From assembly GCA_024699855.1 (NCBI GenBank), contig JAMPIQ010000002.1, positions 806,001-870,000 on the forward strand: a stretch of DNA of 64,000 nucleotides. Direction: 5' to 3'. This DNA is from Aphelenchoides besseyi. Lineage: Eukaryota; Nematoda; Chromadorea; Rhabditida; Aphelenchoididae. A model generated the notes under the pieces. It ran no database searches, had not been told where the DNA came from, and worked only from the letters and a program-made list of their open reading frames with translations. Positions 11,635 to 23,973 of this stretch are shown here, in pieces; positions within the stretch are counted from its first letter, which is position 1, and every line of letters begins with the position of its first letter. A program made the translations under genes and the position numbers.

Positions 11635-12922
11635 ATGAACCTCATTGGTTTCGTTGGTGTTCTGTTGTTGTTTCATACGGTCAACGGAGTTCAATTCAGT
11701 TTGCGAATTAACAGTAAGACAAAATCGAGTGTCGTGACTGACTGCTCATTTGCAGAGTATTACTACTTACTTCAAACACAATGGGGAAAACCACGTAAGT
11801 TGTCTGTCCACAGGACTCGACGGCTTCTTCAGCTCAAACTTTGTATTTGGCTTTGGATTTGGGTTCGAAAGATCTTTGGGTCTACAACGGAATGTGCTAC
11901 ATGATCAGTAAGACGTGTAACATGGGAACGAACGATTACTATCGAACAGCGTAAGTTCATTTTTAAGTCTTTGAGTTTCGTTTAGAAACTCAACTTCTTA
12001 TGTTGCACGAAGCGGTCAATACAGTCTCGACTATTCGATGGTCTATCAGTTCAACGGCAGTGTGTCAATGAATGTTGGAAACGATCAACTGACCATTGGA
12101 CAATCATCGTTGGGTGCACAGGATTTTGGCTTAGTCAAACAGGCCGATTGGTCGATGTACAAAAAAGTAAACACCAGTGGAATCTTTGGCCTCGGTTTGC
12201 AATCACGAACGAACGTAACCGGCTATTTGACCAGCTTTCTAAAGCTCGGAAACGTTGCAAATCCGAACATAACTTTATATACAAATCGGTAAGTTCATTT
12301 GCGTTCTTCTCGGTCTTATGATCACAGAAACACGTCGACTGGTGTTCTGACCGTCGGATCGGCGGACACAACGAACTGCAACAGCAATTGGGTTTATATT
12401 CCAGTTGTTAAATCGGGCTTTTGGGAAGTTCCTGTCACAAGGTTAGATATTTGAACGACTACCCATTTATTCTAATTTAGTTTCCGTTTCGGTACCTACG
12501 CACGAACTTCACTGTCCGGACACACGGCCATCTTGTCCACTCTTGTCTCCTACATGATCGTTCCGGCCGACATCTTCACTGCGATTCGACCGTTGGTTCG
12601 TCAAGTCGTCTTCGATTACTCGTTCACACACAACCTCGTGAACTGCGAAGATCGTCACAAATTTCCCAACTTCACTCTCACAATCTCCGGCACTCAGTTC
12701 ACCGTCACACCCAACGAATATATTTGGCAAACGGTAAGCTTGCGAAAAATCCAAGAGACCTTTCAACTACTCGTTTAGCCCTCACAATATTGTATTCTGA
12801 AAATCGAGCCGAACGGCGGCGGAAATCGTTGGGTTTTGGGTTATCCGTTTCATCGTCGTCACTGCGAACTCTTCAACTATCAATCCAACGTCATCGGTCT
12901 AACAACTTCGAAAGCCTCTTGA
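11635..12922 (+). CDS. Pepsin-like (A1) protein with both catalytic Asp motifs altered
   Basis: Seven exons (11635-11713, 11756-11794, 11833-11950, 11986-12288, 12328-12441, 12481-12733, 12779-12922) sum to 1050 nt, 349 residues. Signal peptide MNLIGFVGVLLLFHTVNG. The A1 landmarks are visible: Y-Y-x-L-x-x-x-x-G-K-P-P-Q, then LALDLGSKDLWVY in place of the family's (F)DTGSSNLWV, FGLGLQS, LTVGSADTTNC, and a C-terminal GGNRWVLGYPFHRRHCELF. The first motif is DLG rather than DTG. In the second, A-I-L-S-T-L-V-S replaces A-I-V-D-T-G-T-S, so the aspartate is gone. An inactive protease homologue, secreted, is the likeliest reading. It lies 322 nt downstream of the ShKT protein gene, same strand. Confidence 0.83.
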
Positions 12923-13008
12923 TTTCGCAGTTTGTAATCCCAATAAACAAATTCAAACGTTGTGATTGAAATCGATCAACGAACTTCACTGTCTGAGTCC
13001 AGTGGACG

Positions 13009-13386
13009 ATGTCGAAACGCTATGTCGAATCTAAGAAGCAACAAAGCAATTTCGAATTCGTAAGCCGATCAAGTTGGCTGATCCAGGACTCAACCATGAG
13101 CTTAAATTTTGAAAGCTCATCAATCAGCCACTTTACCGTCGAAAACATCGAAGAGCTTCTTCGCGTATCAAAAGAAGTTGTTCGATGGGCAAAAGATCAC
13201 GTAGTTGTTAATCGGTTTAATTCTCTTCAGCATCGTCATAAGCCGGAAATTAAGCGAAGTTTTCGACCAAAACAAAATCTCGCCGTTGAATTGCAAGAAC
13301 AGAATAACGGTCTTCAAAACGTCTTCATAGCTTCCAATAAGTCCGAACTCAAAGGTCAATCCCTAGAGGTCAATTCGAAGTCTTGA
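13009..13386 (+). CDS. Hypothetical hydrophilic protein, 125 residues
   Basis: Single uninterrupted frame beginning MSKRYVESKKQQSNFEFV, lacking Cys and membrane segments, basic towards the C-terminus. It follows the protease-like gene on the same strand. No family recognised. The length and balanced composition favour a real gene, but a single-exon gene is unusual in this window. Confidence 0.35.
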   Translation: MSKRYVESKKQQSNFEFVSRSSWLIQDSTMSLNFESSSISHFTVENIEELLRVSKEVVRWAKDHVVVNRFNSLQHRHKPEIKRSFRPKQNLAVELQEQNNGLQNVFIASNKSELKGQSLEVNSKS

Positions 13387-13504
13387 CTACGACTGTCTGA
13401 ATTTATTTCGAAAATCGGAAACGTCGACTTTGCGTTCATATTCTTAACTTCTTTTCTCTCAAGAACCGTAGACGTAAGAATTTATTATGGCAAAAACAAT
13501 GAGA

Positions 13505-13846
13505 TCAACGTGAGTATCGTGCCTGCATCAGTCGTTCCATCCAGTCGGGAATCGTCGGATTTTCGGGATCACCCAACGGCGTCAAACGTGACACCGTTGC
13601 GTGTGATGGAATCGTTGGCGCCGAGAAGTCGGAAAGCTGGCCGAACGAGCGTCCCGCTTGAACACGCTCGTTCCACAGTAACTTTCTCAAATGTCCAGGT
13701 AGATCAACGGGCGGCGATGCGTTGTGCTCCGTTTCCGTGCGCAAAATGTGCAGAATCTCCGGCTGACGCATATGCGCGAAAATCGAATCCAACGGCGCAC
13801 ACCAAACGACGGGAAGCAGAAAGACGAAAAGAAAATTGAGGAGCAT
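13505..13846 (-). CDS. Small secreted protein, 113 residues
   Basis: ATG at 13846 gives a clear signal peptide MLLNFLFVFLLPVVWCAP; the frame extends further upstream to 13945 but this start is preferred because it places the hydrophobic core at the N-terminus. The mature chain (HMRQPEILHILRTETEHN..., ending MERLMQARYSR) has no Cys and several single Arg/Lys sites, so it could be a peptide precursor. No family recognised. Confidence 0.5.
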   Translation of the reverse strand: MLLNFLFVFLLPVVWCAPLDSIFAHMRQPEILHILRTETEHNASPPVDLPGHLRKLLWNERVQAGRSFGQLSDFSAPTIPSHATVSRLTPLGDPENPTIPDWMERLMQARYSR

Positions 13847-13969
13847 CGTAAACGAAACGAATGGGCCACCAACGAATTTAAATACACGGTCGGTAGGCGG
13901 AGTCGTTGAAATACGGTAAACAAATTGAGTGACGTGGAAAAACAAGTGCGAATCGAATTTCGATTCAAT

Positions 13970-15226
13970 GGACGAGAACGCTCAGAAGCCTGAATTCAAT
14001 TTACCTCTGGGTTGAAAGCTTTGATTTGTTCCCGAACACATCAACTAAGAAACAAGCCTCCAAATATCAACAAGGAAGTGAATTTAACCGAAATAGTGTC
14101 TTATTCACGACTTTCGTTTAAACCGATTAATTCGAGGGCCGACAACTTACGTGGTCCGTCGAAGGTATACGGAAGTTGAGGACGGAGGTCGACTCGAAGT
14201 TTCTGAGTAATCGTGCCCAAGTCATAAACACAATTTTGGCTTCGGACTTGTTTATGACTTCGCCGATAGTTCGCTGAACGAAAGCCGCCAAAAACAACTT
14301 CTGACTAATCGGTTTCGTCGACAAATTTCGACGTCGTTTGTTTTTGAGCTCGCGAAATTTGAGTCCGGAAAGTCGATAAAATTTCGTGAAATTTTTCAAT
14401 TTTGACGCCCTCCTACTGCATCACATGTCTTCGAAGGTTGTTTTCGACAACGCCAAGACACGTAACTTCTACGGTTAATTTCATTTGCTAATCGTAAAGT
14501 CGAAAATGGAGTCTTGGGTCTAATTTGGGACCAAAGCGTTGAAATTGAGTTACCGTATGGTTGAGTTCAACTGCTGGCGATCTTTCAACTGTTCAATGAA
14601 TTCGAGTTGTCGTTGAATTCTATGATCGTCTCGCCTGTACGGTTCGATTGCACATCTCGAATGAAGGTCTTTGAGTCGACGCTTGCAACCATCGAACAGT
14701 CTTGCATAATCAACATGTTTTGGCAATCTCGAAGTCCATCGAAGTGAGACGTCGAACTAACGACTTTTTGGCTCAAATCCTACGGTCAAAATGTTGTTTT
14801 GAATTAGTGACTCAAAGACCATCAAAAGTTTAATTTCTAACGAAATGCTTCAGAATCTCTTTGCCTCAAAAAAAGGTAACCTGAAGCCTATTTTGAGGTT
14901 AAACTTTCGAGTTTAATGGTCGTGATTGGCCATACAGTTGGCTGCTTTCAAATCAATGATCGCGGTCTCTGAACGGAACGATCGAAGTCGCCAACAATTT
15001 GCAATTTAACGACCTCAACACTTCGACTTTCGAGCAAACAAGTTGCATTTCGAAGGACAAAAAGTCTCATTTTGGAAGTCGTAAAATTTTATTTTCGAAT
15101 CAAAAGTCGTTCGTTCGTATGAGCGATGATAAGCAATTTGAGAGCTCAAACTGCTCTTGCGTCTTAAGTGCTTGAGTCTCTAACGTTCGATCGGATTGAA
15201 TTTATAATTTATTCGTAAATGCGTAG
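13970..15226. other. Long intergenic stretch, no gene recognised
   Basis: About 1.25 kb with only short shadow frames (for example minus 14399-14127). Many TTCGA/TCGAA motifs but no clear repeat unit, RNA gene or exon chain. Confidence 0.4.
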
Positions 15227-18200
15227 TTAAGAGTAGAAAGTCAGAACGGGAGTTTGATTGCCGCGAACGAACAAAGTTGGTGGCATGTCGCGTGAAAGCA
15301 ATTCTAACCATAGCATGTACAATAACGACGTCACAACATCTTCGGGGGCTGATGGGAGACTTCTGAAAAATGCTCGGTAAGACTGATAGACCCGTTAAAC
15401 ATACAAAATAACTAAACTCGAGGCTTTCGAGTGCTGTAGTAAAAGTTCACGTTGTCGCATCAAACTTCGCGTGCGTTCAATGTTTCGTTCCAAGATTTCA
15501 CTTGCAATCTCTACTTCTTTCAAGAGCTCCGTATATTCGTTTTTACTAAACAACGCGATTCTAGAAGCTGCATAAGCAACTCACGTCTCTTCGAACAGCT
15601 CCGAATCGTCGTCGTGCAGAACTTCGACGATCGAAAAGTTGATTCGATACTTTTTCATGATCTGTTCGGTTTTGTCCTTCACAGCCCTTGAATTTTGTGT
15701 CTTCGAACAAATCGTGAATACCCGCAATGTTGCACCCTAGAAACGAGAATTGAAAGAAGTCAAATCGGAAGCTACGAACCTGAAGAAAAGAGTTTTGAGT
15801 TGCGATCAAATGCGCCAAAAGTAACTGCAATCCACCGTCGTCGTACAGCCACCAGAGATCAATTACACCGTTGGGTTGTTTGCGACGATAACGTTCGTAG
15901 TCCATGGGCTTTTCGAGATCGTCGAATTGAACCGATCGGCTCTCGATGTCAATGTACGCGGACAAAGTCGGAACTTCCAATCGTTCCGTTTTGTTCGGTA
16001 CACTCAGTCGAGCTTCCGGTCGGAGATGTCCCATTCGATAGCTGTCGTGCTGCAAATTGCTAGACGAATTGTTCCTTGAGCTCAGACCCTAAAACAAAAA
16101 AATCAAAGTCATAAACTGACAACATACACTCTTCTTCAAAACCGGAAGCTTCAGAAACATTGCATCGTTGTTGGAGAGCAAAGCCGAGTGATCCAAACCG
16201 TAGTTGCCGTTCCGAAAGATGCACAGACTCATGTTGCTCTCGAATGCATCACTACAAGTACGAAAATGATGTTAGAAAGCTAAAGAAAACTCACAAAAGA
16301 ATTCCCATGTATTCGTTCAAACAGTCGCGATCTGTTCGACTCAGTTCGATCCAGTTCATTTTGTAGCCAATGAACAGAATGTTCGGATGCATTTTTCCGA
16401 TTCCTACACTCTGCAGCAACTGTTGAACACCCGCACGAACCGACCGGTTAGCTACAGCACAATAGAACGCTCTGACGTGCTTCTCAATCAACCAGTCCGT
16501 AAATCGAGACTCCAGTTTTCGTATAGAAGCTGTTGCATAGATGTCCGATTCGTGCTGAACATCCACGAGCTTAAATTGATGATTCCGAAACTCACCGGAA
16601 GTACATGACCGCACATCATTAGATTCTGGCCTTTCGTAATGCAATGAGCAAAGTCAACCAGCGCTTGTCGAGCTGCGGGATTCCCGGTGAGTACTAAAAG
16701 TTGTGGACGAAAGTTTTTGACGTGATCGGGTGTTCGTGTCATTTTTTGCAGTTTATTCAACGCCGATCGGTAGCTGCAAAACGGAAAGTGAGATAAGAGC
16801 GTCGAGCTTACCGATTCGCTTCTGTCGATGATCCCCAGTTGATGTCTAAAAGAAAATCAAACAAGATTTCAATCTTGGAATACCTGATTTGTTGTATTTG
16901 ATGTAAATAAACATTGTCAACAGGACGAACAATGTGATTAACGACATCCACCACGACAACGCGAACATTAATCCAATACACAACATGGCGCCAAACAGCG
17001 ACCACCACTGTCAATGCGAATTAAACAAATCGACGGCCTTGAACTTACTTTGTTGTAGAAACGAAATCCTGGACGAAAACCGGGCGAATTGGCTGCACTA
17101 GCGTCGAAACACGCAAAGTTTGTGATGGCAAAACAGGCAAGAAAGAAGTTTGTGATTAAGATCGCAATCAAATTCAAATTTCCTGCAACCTAAGATTTCT
17201 TAAAAGTTCATCCGAGCTTACCAATCAATATCACTCCAGCAGCTACGGTGGCAGTCAAGAAATAAGCTCGAAATGGATCGTTTCCTTTGCCATGTCCTTT
17301 CGCAAAAAACGAAACATACGGGAACAAATTGTCTTGACACAACGCTTGAAATACCCGAGGACCACCGATTAAACATCCGGAAGCGGAGGACAAGGTTGTA
17401 GCAACAATTCCAACGATAATCAATGGCGACCAAGCTCCTTGTAGAATTGCAATCTAAAAACTCGATTCTAGGTTTTTCGATTCGAACTTACGTTGAAATC
17501 ATTAGCTAACCCGTACTTACAAGCACCCGTATAGAAACATTCGGGTTTCATCAACTGACCGGTTGTTTCGTTGAATTGTGGAACGTGGATTCCGTCGGCA
17601 TCGCGAACCGTACACGCAGACGTGATCAACATACTGATTTGATAAGTGATTGTGGTCGATATAATTCCCCAGATAGTTCCTTTGGGGATAGCTGATGACG
17701 GGTCTTTCAAATCTAAACTCAAATCTCAACACCAAAGTCACTTCAGCTAACCGACCACCGCTCATGTTGGCTCCTCCCAGCATACCTCAAAACAGTCTAT
17801 GAATATGGTCGATTGACATGAATCTTACCAGTCATTGCGGGAAAGTAGACGCCGAAAACGGAGATGAAAGACTCGCTGCCACGATAGTCGGGCCACAGAT
17901 TCTGATAGAAGATCTTCCATTCGTAACCCATCAGTCCCTTGTGATTCTTATCTGCATTAGTGGGCAAGAAACTTCCGACAATGTGCGATCCAACGGAAAT
18001 AATCACGGAGATCAGCAGCAGAACTTGGGTTTTGTTCTCGAACTCGGTTCCAATGAAAATAATCGCCTGAAGAACGAAGCAGACTGCCAGACCGTAGATA
18101 CGAATGTCGTTGATGTCACCATCGAGAAGCTTGATCCCGTTTTGACGCAACAAATCTACGATTGTTTCGGCCAACCCCACGCAATTCATCGACGCGTTGA

Positions 18201-18703
18201 AGGTGTTCGCCAACCACAAAATGAAGCCAATCGATCCACCGAACTCGGGACCCAAAGATCGTGAAATCAAGTAGTAGAGCCCGCCGTTCTTGACCATTCC
18301 GTTCGTTGCGATGGCCGACATCGAGAGGGCAGTGATTCCAACAACCAGAAGCGACAACAGAATCATCGCTGTGCTCTCGAGAATTCCCGCCTGACCGCCC
18401 ATCCAACTCATACGCAGGAAGAGCGTGGCACCCAAGATTGAAAGCACACATCTCATCAGCACCCCCTTGATCCAACCGAATCCCGCTGCCGTCTCTTCGG
18501 CTTCGACGGTCATTCCGGGACCGTATTTGCAATACTCCTCGTCCGACATTCCACGTTTCCGCTGCACAGCAAGTCCATTCGCACTGGAAAAGAACGTTGA
18601 CGTCGAAAAGAATGTCCACTCACTCGTCGACTGGATTCGTAAAGATCTTCGGCCTCGAACGGAAGCGCGCCAAGAATCCGCTGTTTTTGAGTCGCTCCGA
18701 CAT
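15227..18703 (-). CDS. nkcc-1: NKCC-type cation-chloride cotransporter (SLC12 family)
   Basis: Plasma-membrane Na/K/Cl cotransporter. ATG at 18703 ([17 protein letters not shown]) comes directly after an acceptor (tttttag). The membrane core begins [20 protein letters not shown] and has the family hallmarks [13 protein letters not shown] and [19 protein letters not shown], then [16 protein letters not shown]. These match the NKCC/NCC branch more closely than the KCC branch. The cytosolic C-terminal domain follows ([20 protein letters not shown], then [20 protein letters not shown]). The last exons end [14 protein letters not shown]...[10 protein letters not shown], the conserved SLC12 terminus. 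About 12 introns of 35-60 nt. Estimated near 950 residues; the N-terminus is shorter than in vertebrate NKCCs and no SPAK/OSR1-binding motif was noticed there. Confidence 0.9.
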
Positions 18704-21600
18704 CCTAAAAATACACGCAAATCGGAATTTTGCGCACAAACAAAACTTTCCGCGCAACAATACGATTACCCACAGAAAGGCGAGAAAGCGAACCGTTCGA
18801 CGAACTCATGACCTTTTTTTGTGTAGTGAACACGCGTAAATGACGCATAACAACCGCACAAAGAGACTTCCAATGCGTCAGAATTATCACAAGACGTTTG
18901 TCGATAAAATTGCTTCTCGATGTCGCAAAGAAGTGCGCGATTTACAGCGACAGGAAGACGCGGAAAAAGTGAAAGTTAAGGAGTGTGACATCTTACTTTT
19001 TTATACGAACATTATGATTCATGCGTCCTTATTGTCCTCAACGCAAAATTCATTGTGTTTCTGGCGATCAGACGAGACAAAAAGCGTGCGAATTTGATCA
19101 CGTTTGAGCTCTCAAAATTTTCACGCGTCCTTTTGCGGTTTTTTTGTTTGTCGAGGCTAACCGTCGCTCCCGTTCACGCCAATCGACGATAAAAGGTTTC
19201 TGATGCAAAGTGGATAATCGTTCTCGATCAAAAAACATACGCAACAATAATTGCGCCGTTGGAGAAGAAAATGTTTCGACGCTTTCCGCTTTTCCTCTCG
19301 TTCGCGTGGACATCAATGGGAATCTTCTTTTTTGTGTTCTTTATCACTAATAAAAGCTTCTTTGCCACTTGCGCAACGACTTTCTATCCGCGCTCCATGC
19401 GAAAAACGATTCTCACGCTTATCAACGCACGCTCTTGAACTTTTTGTTCTGATTCCCGGCTTCTCCACTTGAAGGTCACTCGAAGGTCTTCGACGCGAAT
19501 AAGCCGATTAAAAGCTTTGTTTCAACTTCTTTTTTGACTTTAACTCACGTATTCGACCTATCGATCCTACTGAACAACAAGTCTTCTGACCAACTTCTTC
19601 ATGTCAAGTTGGTACCTCGACGTTTTAGAACACGCAGTCGTCCATCTTCTAACCTTCCACAGGACTTCCAATGAAATTCACAGTCAATGATGAACAAGAA
19701 TCCGATCAAAAGAGAACATTGACGACAACCATCTGACAAGTGTCGAATAAACAAAAAGACGGTTTTTTGCAGCAACTTAGATTCCCGGATGTTCGTTTGG
19801 ACGATTAACTTCGCGGGTGGCCACAAAAATTCGACAAAATTTGAATTCTTTTGCTTCTTTCGTGATCTCAATTGGACTCTTTGAACTCTTGCTTCACTGG
19901 TATGCTTTATTTGAAGCCATCAATTACATAATAATCTTTCTTATTGGACGATTTACTTGAAGGTGAATAAACGACTTAATGGTGTTCCAGTAGGTTAACA
20001 CGAGAGTTCCAACTGTCATCTCAGTGGACTTCAAAGGTTATTTCTGCCGAGCATCTTTCAGTTTCTATTTTTTCTTTTTGCTTGTTTGGTTTGACTTCTT
20101 GATCACCCTCAATTAGTTGACTTATGAGCCTAAAGCGCGAATAATTTCTGTTCGCGTTTGTTAAATGTAGGATACTGAGCGCCTTATTTTACGTTGCTAA
20201 TTGATCGTGATCCGCGCACAAACATAAAATTGAACATTCTGTTTGACTATTTGGTTGTTTGCGAATCATTGACATTGGAATATTCAGTGAGCTTCTGAAG
20301 TCTGTCATTCCGTTCTGTATTCAACTTTCCGAGAAATCATTTGTTTCTTACTATTCACTTTCCGCGATGTCTTTTCTCTGAACAAGACAACCCTTTCGTC
20401 ATCTGTAGAGTAAAAGTTTCTCCACTTGTTGAAGGCGCCATGGCCTTCCCGCAATTTGGCTGCTTGAGCAACTCGGGAACTCTAACTGTAAACTCTCGCC
20501 TTTACTTTGCGGACTACAATTCCGATTGTTTCCGCTAAATCTCTTCTATGCACTTCCCAACCACTTAGATTTGGTCGCTTGGAACCGACGTCCCCTTTCG
20601 CTCTAATTGATTCGCGCTTCGGCTATCAGAACGACCGTTCACGTAATCTGCATCTCACTGCAATTTCTTCGCTATTACAATCAAATTCCAAGGTTTTGAC
20701 GTGTGTTTCTTTGACGTCTAACAACCACTGTTCCAATCTTCTTAATCTCAAGTAATGTCCGCGATCCATTAAAGACTGCGGATATAAAGGTCGGCACGGG
20801 AAGAAACACGGCGCTCAGTCCCTATAATTTTCCAATACGCAGCAAACGCGAAGGTGTACATCGCGCGTTTGACTGCGTGAGAATTTGGGTGAACCATCTT
20901 CACTGCGATAAGCTAACTTCAACCGTTTTTATTGATTGTCAGTTCTAAACTGCGGTTAAGTAATATCCGCAAACTAGAATTGTTGAAATCATACGACATG
21001 CTATTCAATTATGCGTCAAGTTGTATAGTTCCACTTGATCGATGTACGGCTTCGATAACGATTGCAATAATTCTCATTTACGTCTTCCGCTACAACTTCC
21101 ATGCATCTTTCCTGTATTTGCTGCTGACAAAAAATCCGTGTTTGTTAATTTTGCCATTCTATACTAAACATGGATTCAGCGTTAGTTTCCGTGTGGATAT
21201 CTAATAGTCATAGAGTGTAGCTGTTGCAAGATGATCAGCAATACTGTGCTGCATTCCGAAAGTTTCAATGATGCTTTTCTTTTTGATTCTGGCAGGTTTT
21301 TGCGTACTGAAAGGTCGAATTAAGATTCTCACTTGCAATTCCCGGTTTTGTAAGCAAAGCACATTCGATAGCTTGTCGTCACCTCGCGATAATAACTTCT
21401 GAGATTTAAACACTTGTTTGAATACATGGGGCTTGTAGAATGATTGAAAAAAAGAAGCTTCAGCGACAAGTAGTTCTAGGACGAAGGCTTTTCTATCTTT
21501 GAAATTGACAGCACGTCTGCACTGGCAACTTGATCCGATTATTTGGCTATTGCATAAACAGTCCGCAGCCATTAGTAATTGCTTGTATTAACTAGTTGTT
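18704..21600. other. Long non-coding stretch
   Basis: Nearly 3 kb. Short frames on both strands do not chain into a gene. The longest is a minus 123-residue frame (21572-21201, starting MAADCLCNSQIIGSSCQ), single-exon and unrecognised. Sequence just upstream of 18703 ends in the acceptor for the SLC12 start. Confidence 0.4.
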
Positions 21601-21639
21601 TTGTTGTTCTCAAATTGTATGGTCTAAACTACTCACCTT

Positions 21640-22003
21640 CTGGACTCCGAACATGAACCGCGTATGAGACGACGGAAGACCGAGAACAAAATGGGAAGAT
21701 CGAATTCGCGAACATGTCGGCCAGAAAAAATACGACGAGAGCTTTGAATGGACAAAAGACCTGGTGTTGGGACTGTTTAGTGGGAATGAATTGTTTATTT
21801 GGCAGACGAGAGAACAAGGAAGGGATGGGGATGGGAATTGCTCCGGTTGAGCAATTGAGTCTTTTGTTTGTTCTGGCGCTTTTTTATACCCAATGATTTC
21901 GCAATAGGATTGCGAAATCTGTTGCGAAACTTAGGATCAATCATTCGATTGATCATCGGCTCCGCATTTGGGGGCGGCGCCTAAATCTCGCACGGTCGCG
22001 ACA
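21640..22003 (-). repeat. LTR-like remnant (TGTCGCGAC start, TATA, AATAAA)
   Basis: Read on the minus strand, the segment starts TGTCGCGACCG at 22003, has a TATA box (GTATAAAAAAGCG) near 21888 and an AATAAA about 90 nt further on (near 21797). This U3-TATA-R-polyA order is what an LTR has. A second segment with the same nine-base start and the same layout lies at 32060. The 3' boundary is not seen and no internal coding region adjoins, so a solo or partial LTR is inferred. Confidence 0.4.
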
Positions 22004-22617
22004 CCTGGTCAACAAATGAAAGTGGAACCAACTTGGAAGCACATTCGCAATCCCGATGAATCCGAAGCTAAAGAAACGACAAGAATCCTAAACGTCGACA
22101 CTCAACACGGAATTCTATAGCTCTCTCAATGCACAAAACTATTGTAATCGTTGTTTTTGGAAATAAAATTGTAAAGCGTCTCAAATTGTCTTTCGCATTA
22201 GCCCAAAGTTTAGTTGACTGAAGGAAAGGTTCCGGTTAGTAAAAGATTTTCTGCATTCATTCGCTCGAAGAATCCCCCATCCAAGGCCGTGGTCTTATCT
22301 TCGTGTCTGCCGTTGGAAGAGGAAGAGCTTTTCGTTAGTACTGTACTTATAGACTTGGCGGACTGTAATTTTGATACAACACTTTCTTTGCTGTGCATGT
22401 TCTTTTAGTTCACATAATGAGGTTTGAAGTGGACAATCAAATTCATTAGTTGGCCATGACGTGACATTACGATGTTATTCCGCATTATTTGGGTTTCATT
22501 GACCTATAGTATACGTCGTAGATTATCGATCACATATCACAGGCGTCAATTTGCAAGTAGAATCTATTTGAACAGAAAGTAAAGCACACAGCGAGAACGT
22601 CCATTAATTTAATAGAC
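22004..22617. other. Intergenic, nothing recognised
   Basis: A short open frame at 22214-22408 is present but unconvincing. No repeat ends seen before the transposon TIR at 22620. Confidence 0.3.
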
Positions 22618-22619
22618 TA

Positions 22620-23971
22620 CAGTGCTGGCCAAAAGTTTTGGGACAGCAGGTATCTAGAAATCCACTAGACTGTTTTGCGTCTTTTTTTCGGTACAGAATT
22701 GCGACCAAATTCTAACATTATTGCCGCAAAAAGTTTGCAAACAAGTGAGAAATTGAAAAAATTTATGTGAACAGTCGAAAATTGCCTGGACAAAGTTTTG
22801 GGACAGGGAAGAAAATCGTTCAAATTTGACCACCTTTTGCTTCGACCACCTCCAAGAGACGTTTGTTCATACCGAGAAAGAGTTGCTTAATCGTTTCGGG
22901 TTTGATTTTCTGCGTGGATCGTTTGATGGCGGCCAGAAGTTGAGCTTTTGTGTTGTACTGGCCTTTCTTGTAGATTACGTCTTCCATCAGCTTCCATACA
23001 TTTTCAATCGGACTCAAATCGGGACTACGTGACGGCCAGTCAGCAGTGGTGATGTTCTGATCGTGAAAGTAGGCGGAAACAACGTGGGCGGTATGAATTG
23101 GGGCGCGATCTTGTTGCCAAACCCACTTCTTGTTCTTCATTTCTTTCTTGGCCCATGGGATAAACGTCGTTTTAAAGTCGGAGAGATAGTCAATCGCCTT
23201 GTACTTGCTCTTGCACTCCTAAAAGCAAAGACCGTCTTTATAAATTTTGAATAGATGGTCCAAAAAACTCACCGTAATCAAGAGTTTGTCGGTAGATGAA
23301 ATTGCACCAAGTATCATAACTGATCCGCCGCCCATTTGGCGTTTAATGCGCTCCAAATTAACGTCTTCGGTTTCGTATGATCCAAGATGATCAGGGCCAT
23401 CTAAACAAAATCGTTTCTCATTGGAGAAGATCCAAGTTGAAAAGTCCGTGCCAGCAATCAAGTGTCGACGTGAAAAGTTGAGGCGATTTTAGCGATGCGT
23501 CAAAGTCAACGGAAGTTTCTACTTAATGAGATGATAGAAGATTTTGTCACGGTTCAACCATCGTCGAATTGTTCGGCGGCTCACATCCAGCTCCAAATTT
23601 TCCTTGATGGTACGCGAAGTGACAAGGTGATTGGAGCGGAGTTCGGAGATCCCATGACGTTTAATCCGACGGCGAAGGCGATCAGTGTATTTTTTTGGAC
23701 GACCCATGGACTTACGCGGTTGTTGGTTGATCACGCTCATGATTGTGTTCTTCGAATGTTCGAGTTTGTTGGCAACTTCTCGATAGGACTTGAGACGGTC
23801 GTAGAGTTGACGGATCTTCGCAATTTCTTGGTCGGTCAACATTTTGGTAAAGCAAGAAAAATTGATGACTTTGCCAGTCAACGCCAAGAAAAAATCAGGC
23901 CAAATTTCAATGTGAAGAAATGTAATTGCAATCGATTTTCTTCCCTGTCCCAAAACTTTTGGCCAGCACTG
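22620..23971 (-). mobile_element. Tc1-type DNA transposon with intact ends
   Basis: 1352-bp element. The terminal 27 bp are perfect inverted repeats beginning CAGTGCTGGCCAAAAG, and both ends are flanked by TA (22618-22619 and 23972-23973), the target duplication of Tc1/mariner elements. A second, direct copy of the inner TIR sequence lies about 165 bp inside the left end (near 22783-22813), including the adjoining GGGAAGAAAATCG. Doubled binding sites of this kind are known in Tc3-like elements. Both ends look recent, but the transposase is broken (next entry). Confidence 0.92.
22820..23842 (-). pseudogene. Tc1/DD34E transposase, inactivated
   Basis: Starts at ATG 23842 (MLTDQEIAKIRQLYDRL). 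It has paired helix-turn-helix DNA-binding regions joined by a GRPKK hook, then the DDE domain. The second acidic residue is in WQQDRAPIHTA and the third in SPDLSPIENVW, with 34 residues between them (DD34E). The first acidic residue is lost: the family FSDE motif reads FSNEKRF. Two in-frame stops (TAG and TAA, near 23517 and 23487) separate the DNA-binding and catalytic halves with no intron that would remove them. A 54-nt GT-AG intron (23219-23272) interrupts the catalytic part. No functional transposase is expected. Confidence 0.88.
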
Positions 23972-23973
23972 TA

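Noticed and set aside
22820..23842. Functional transposase through an intron that removes the two stops
   Set aside because: No GT..AG pair around the stops would remove them without deleting the FSNEKRF segment.
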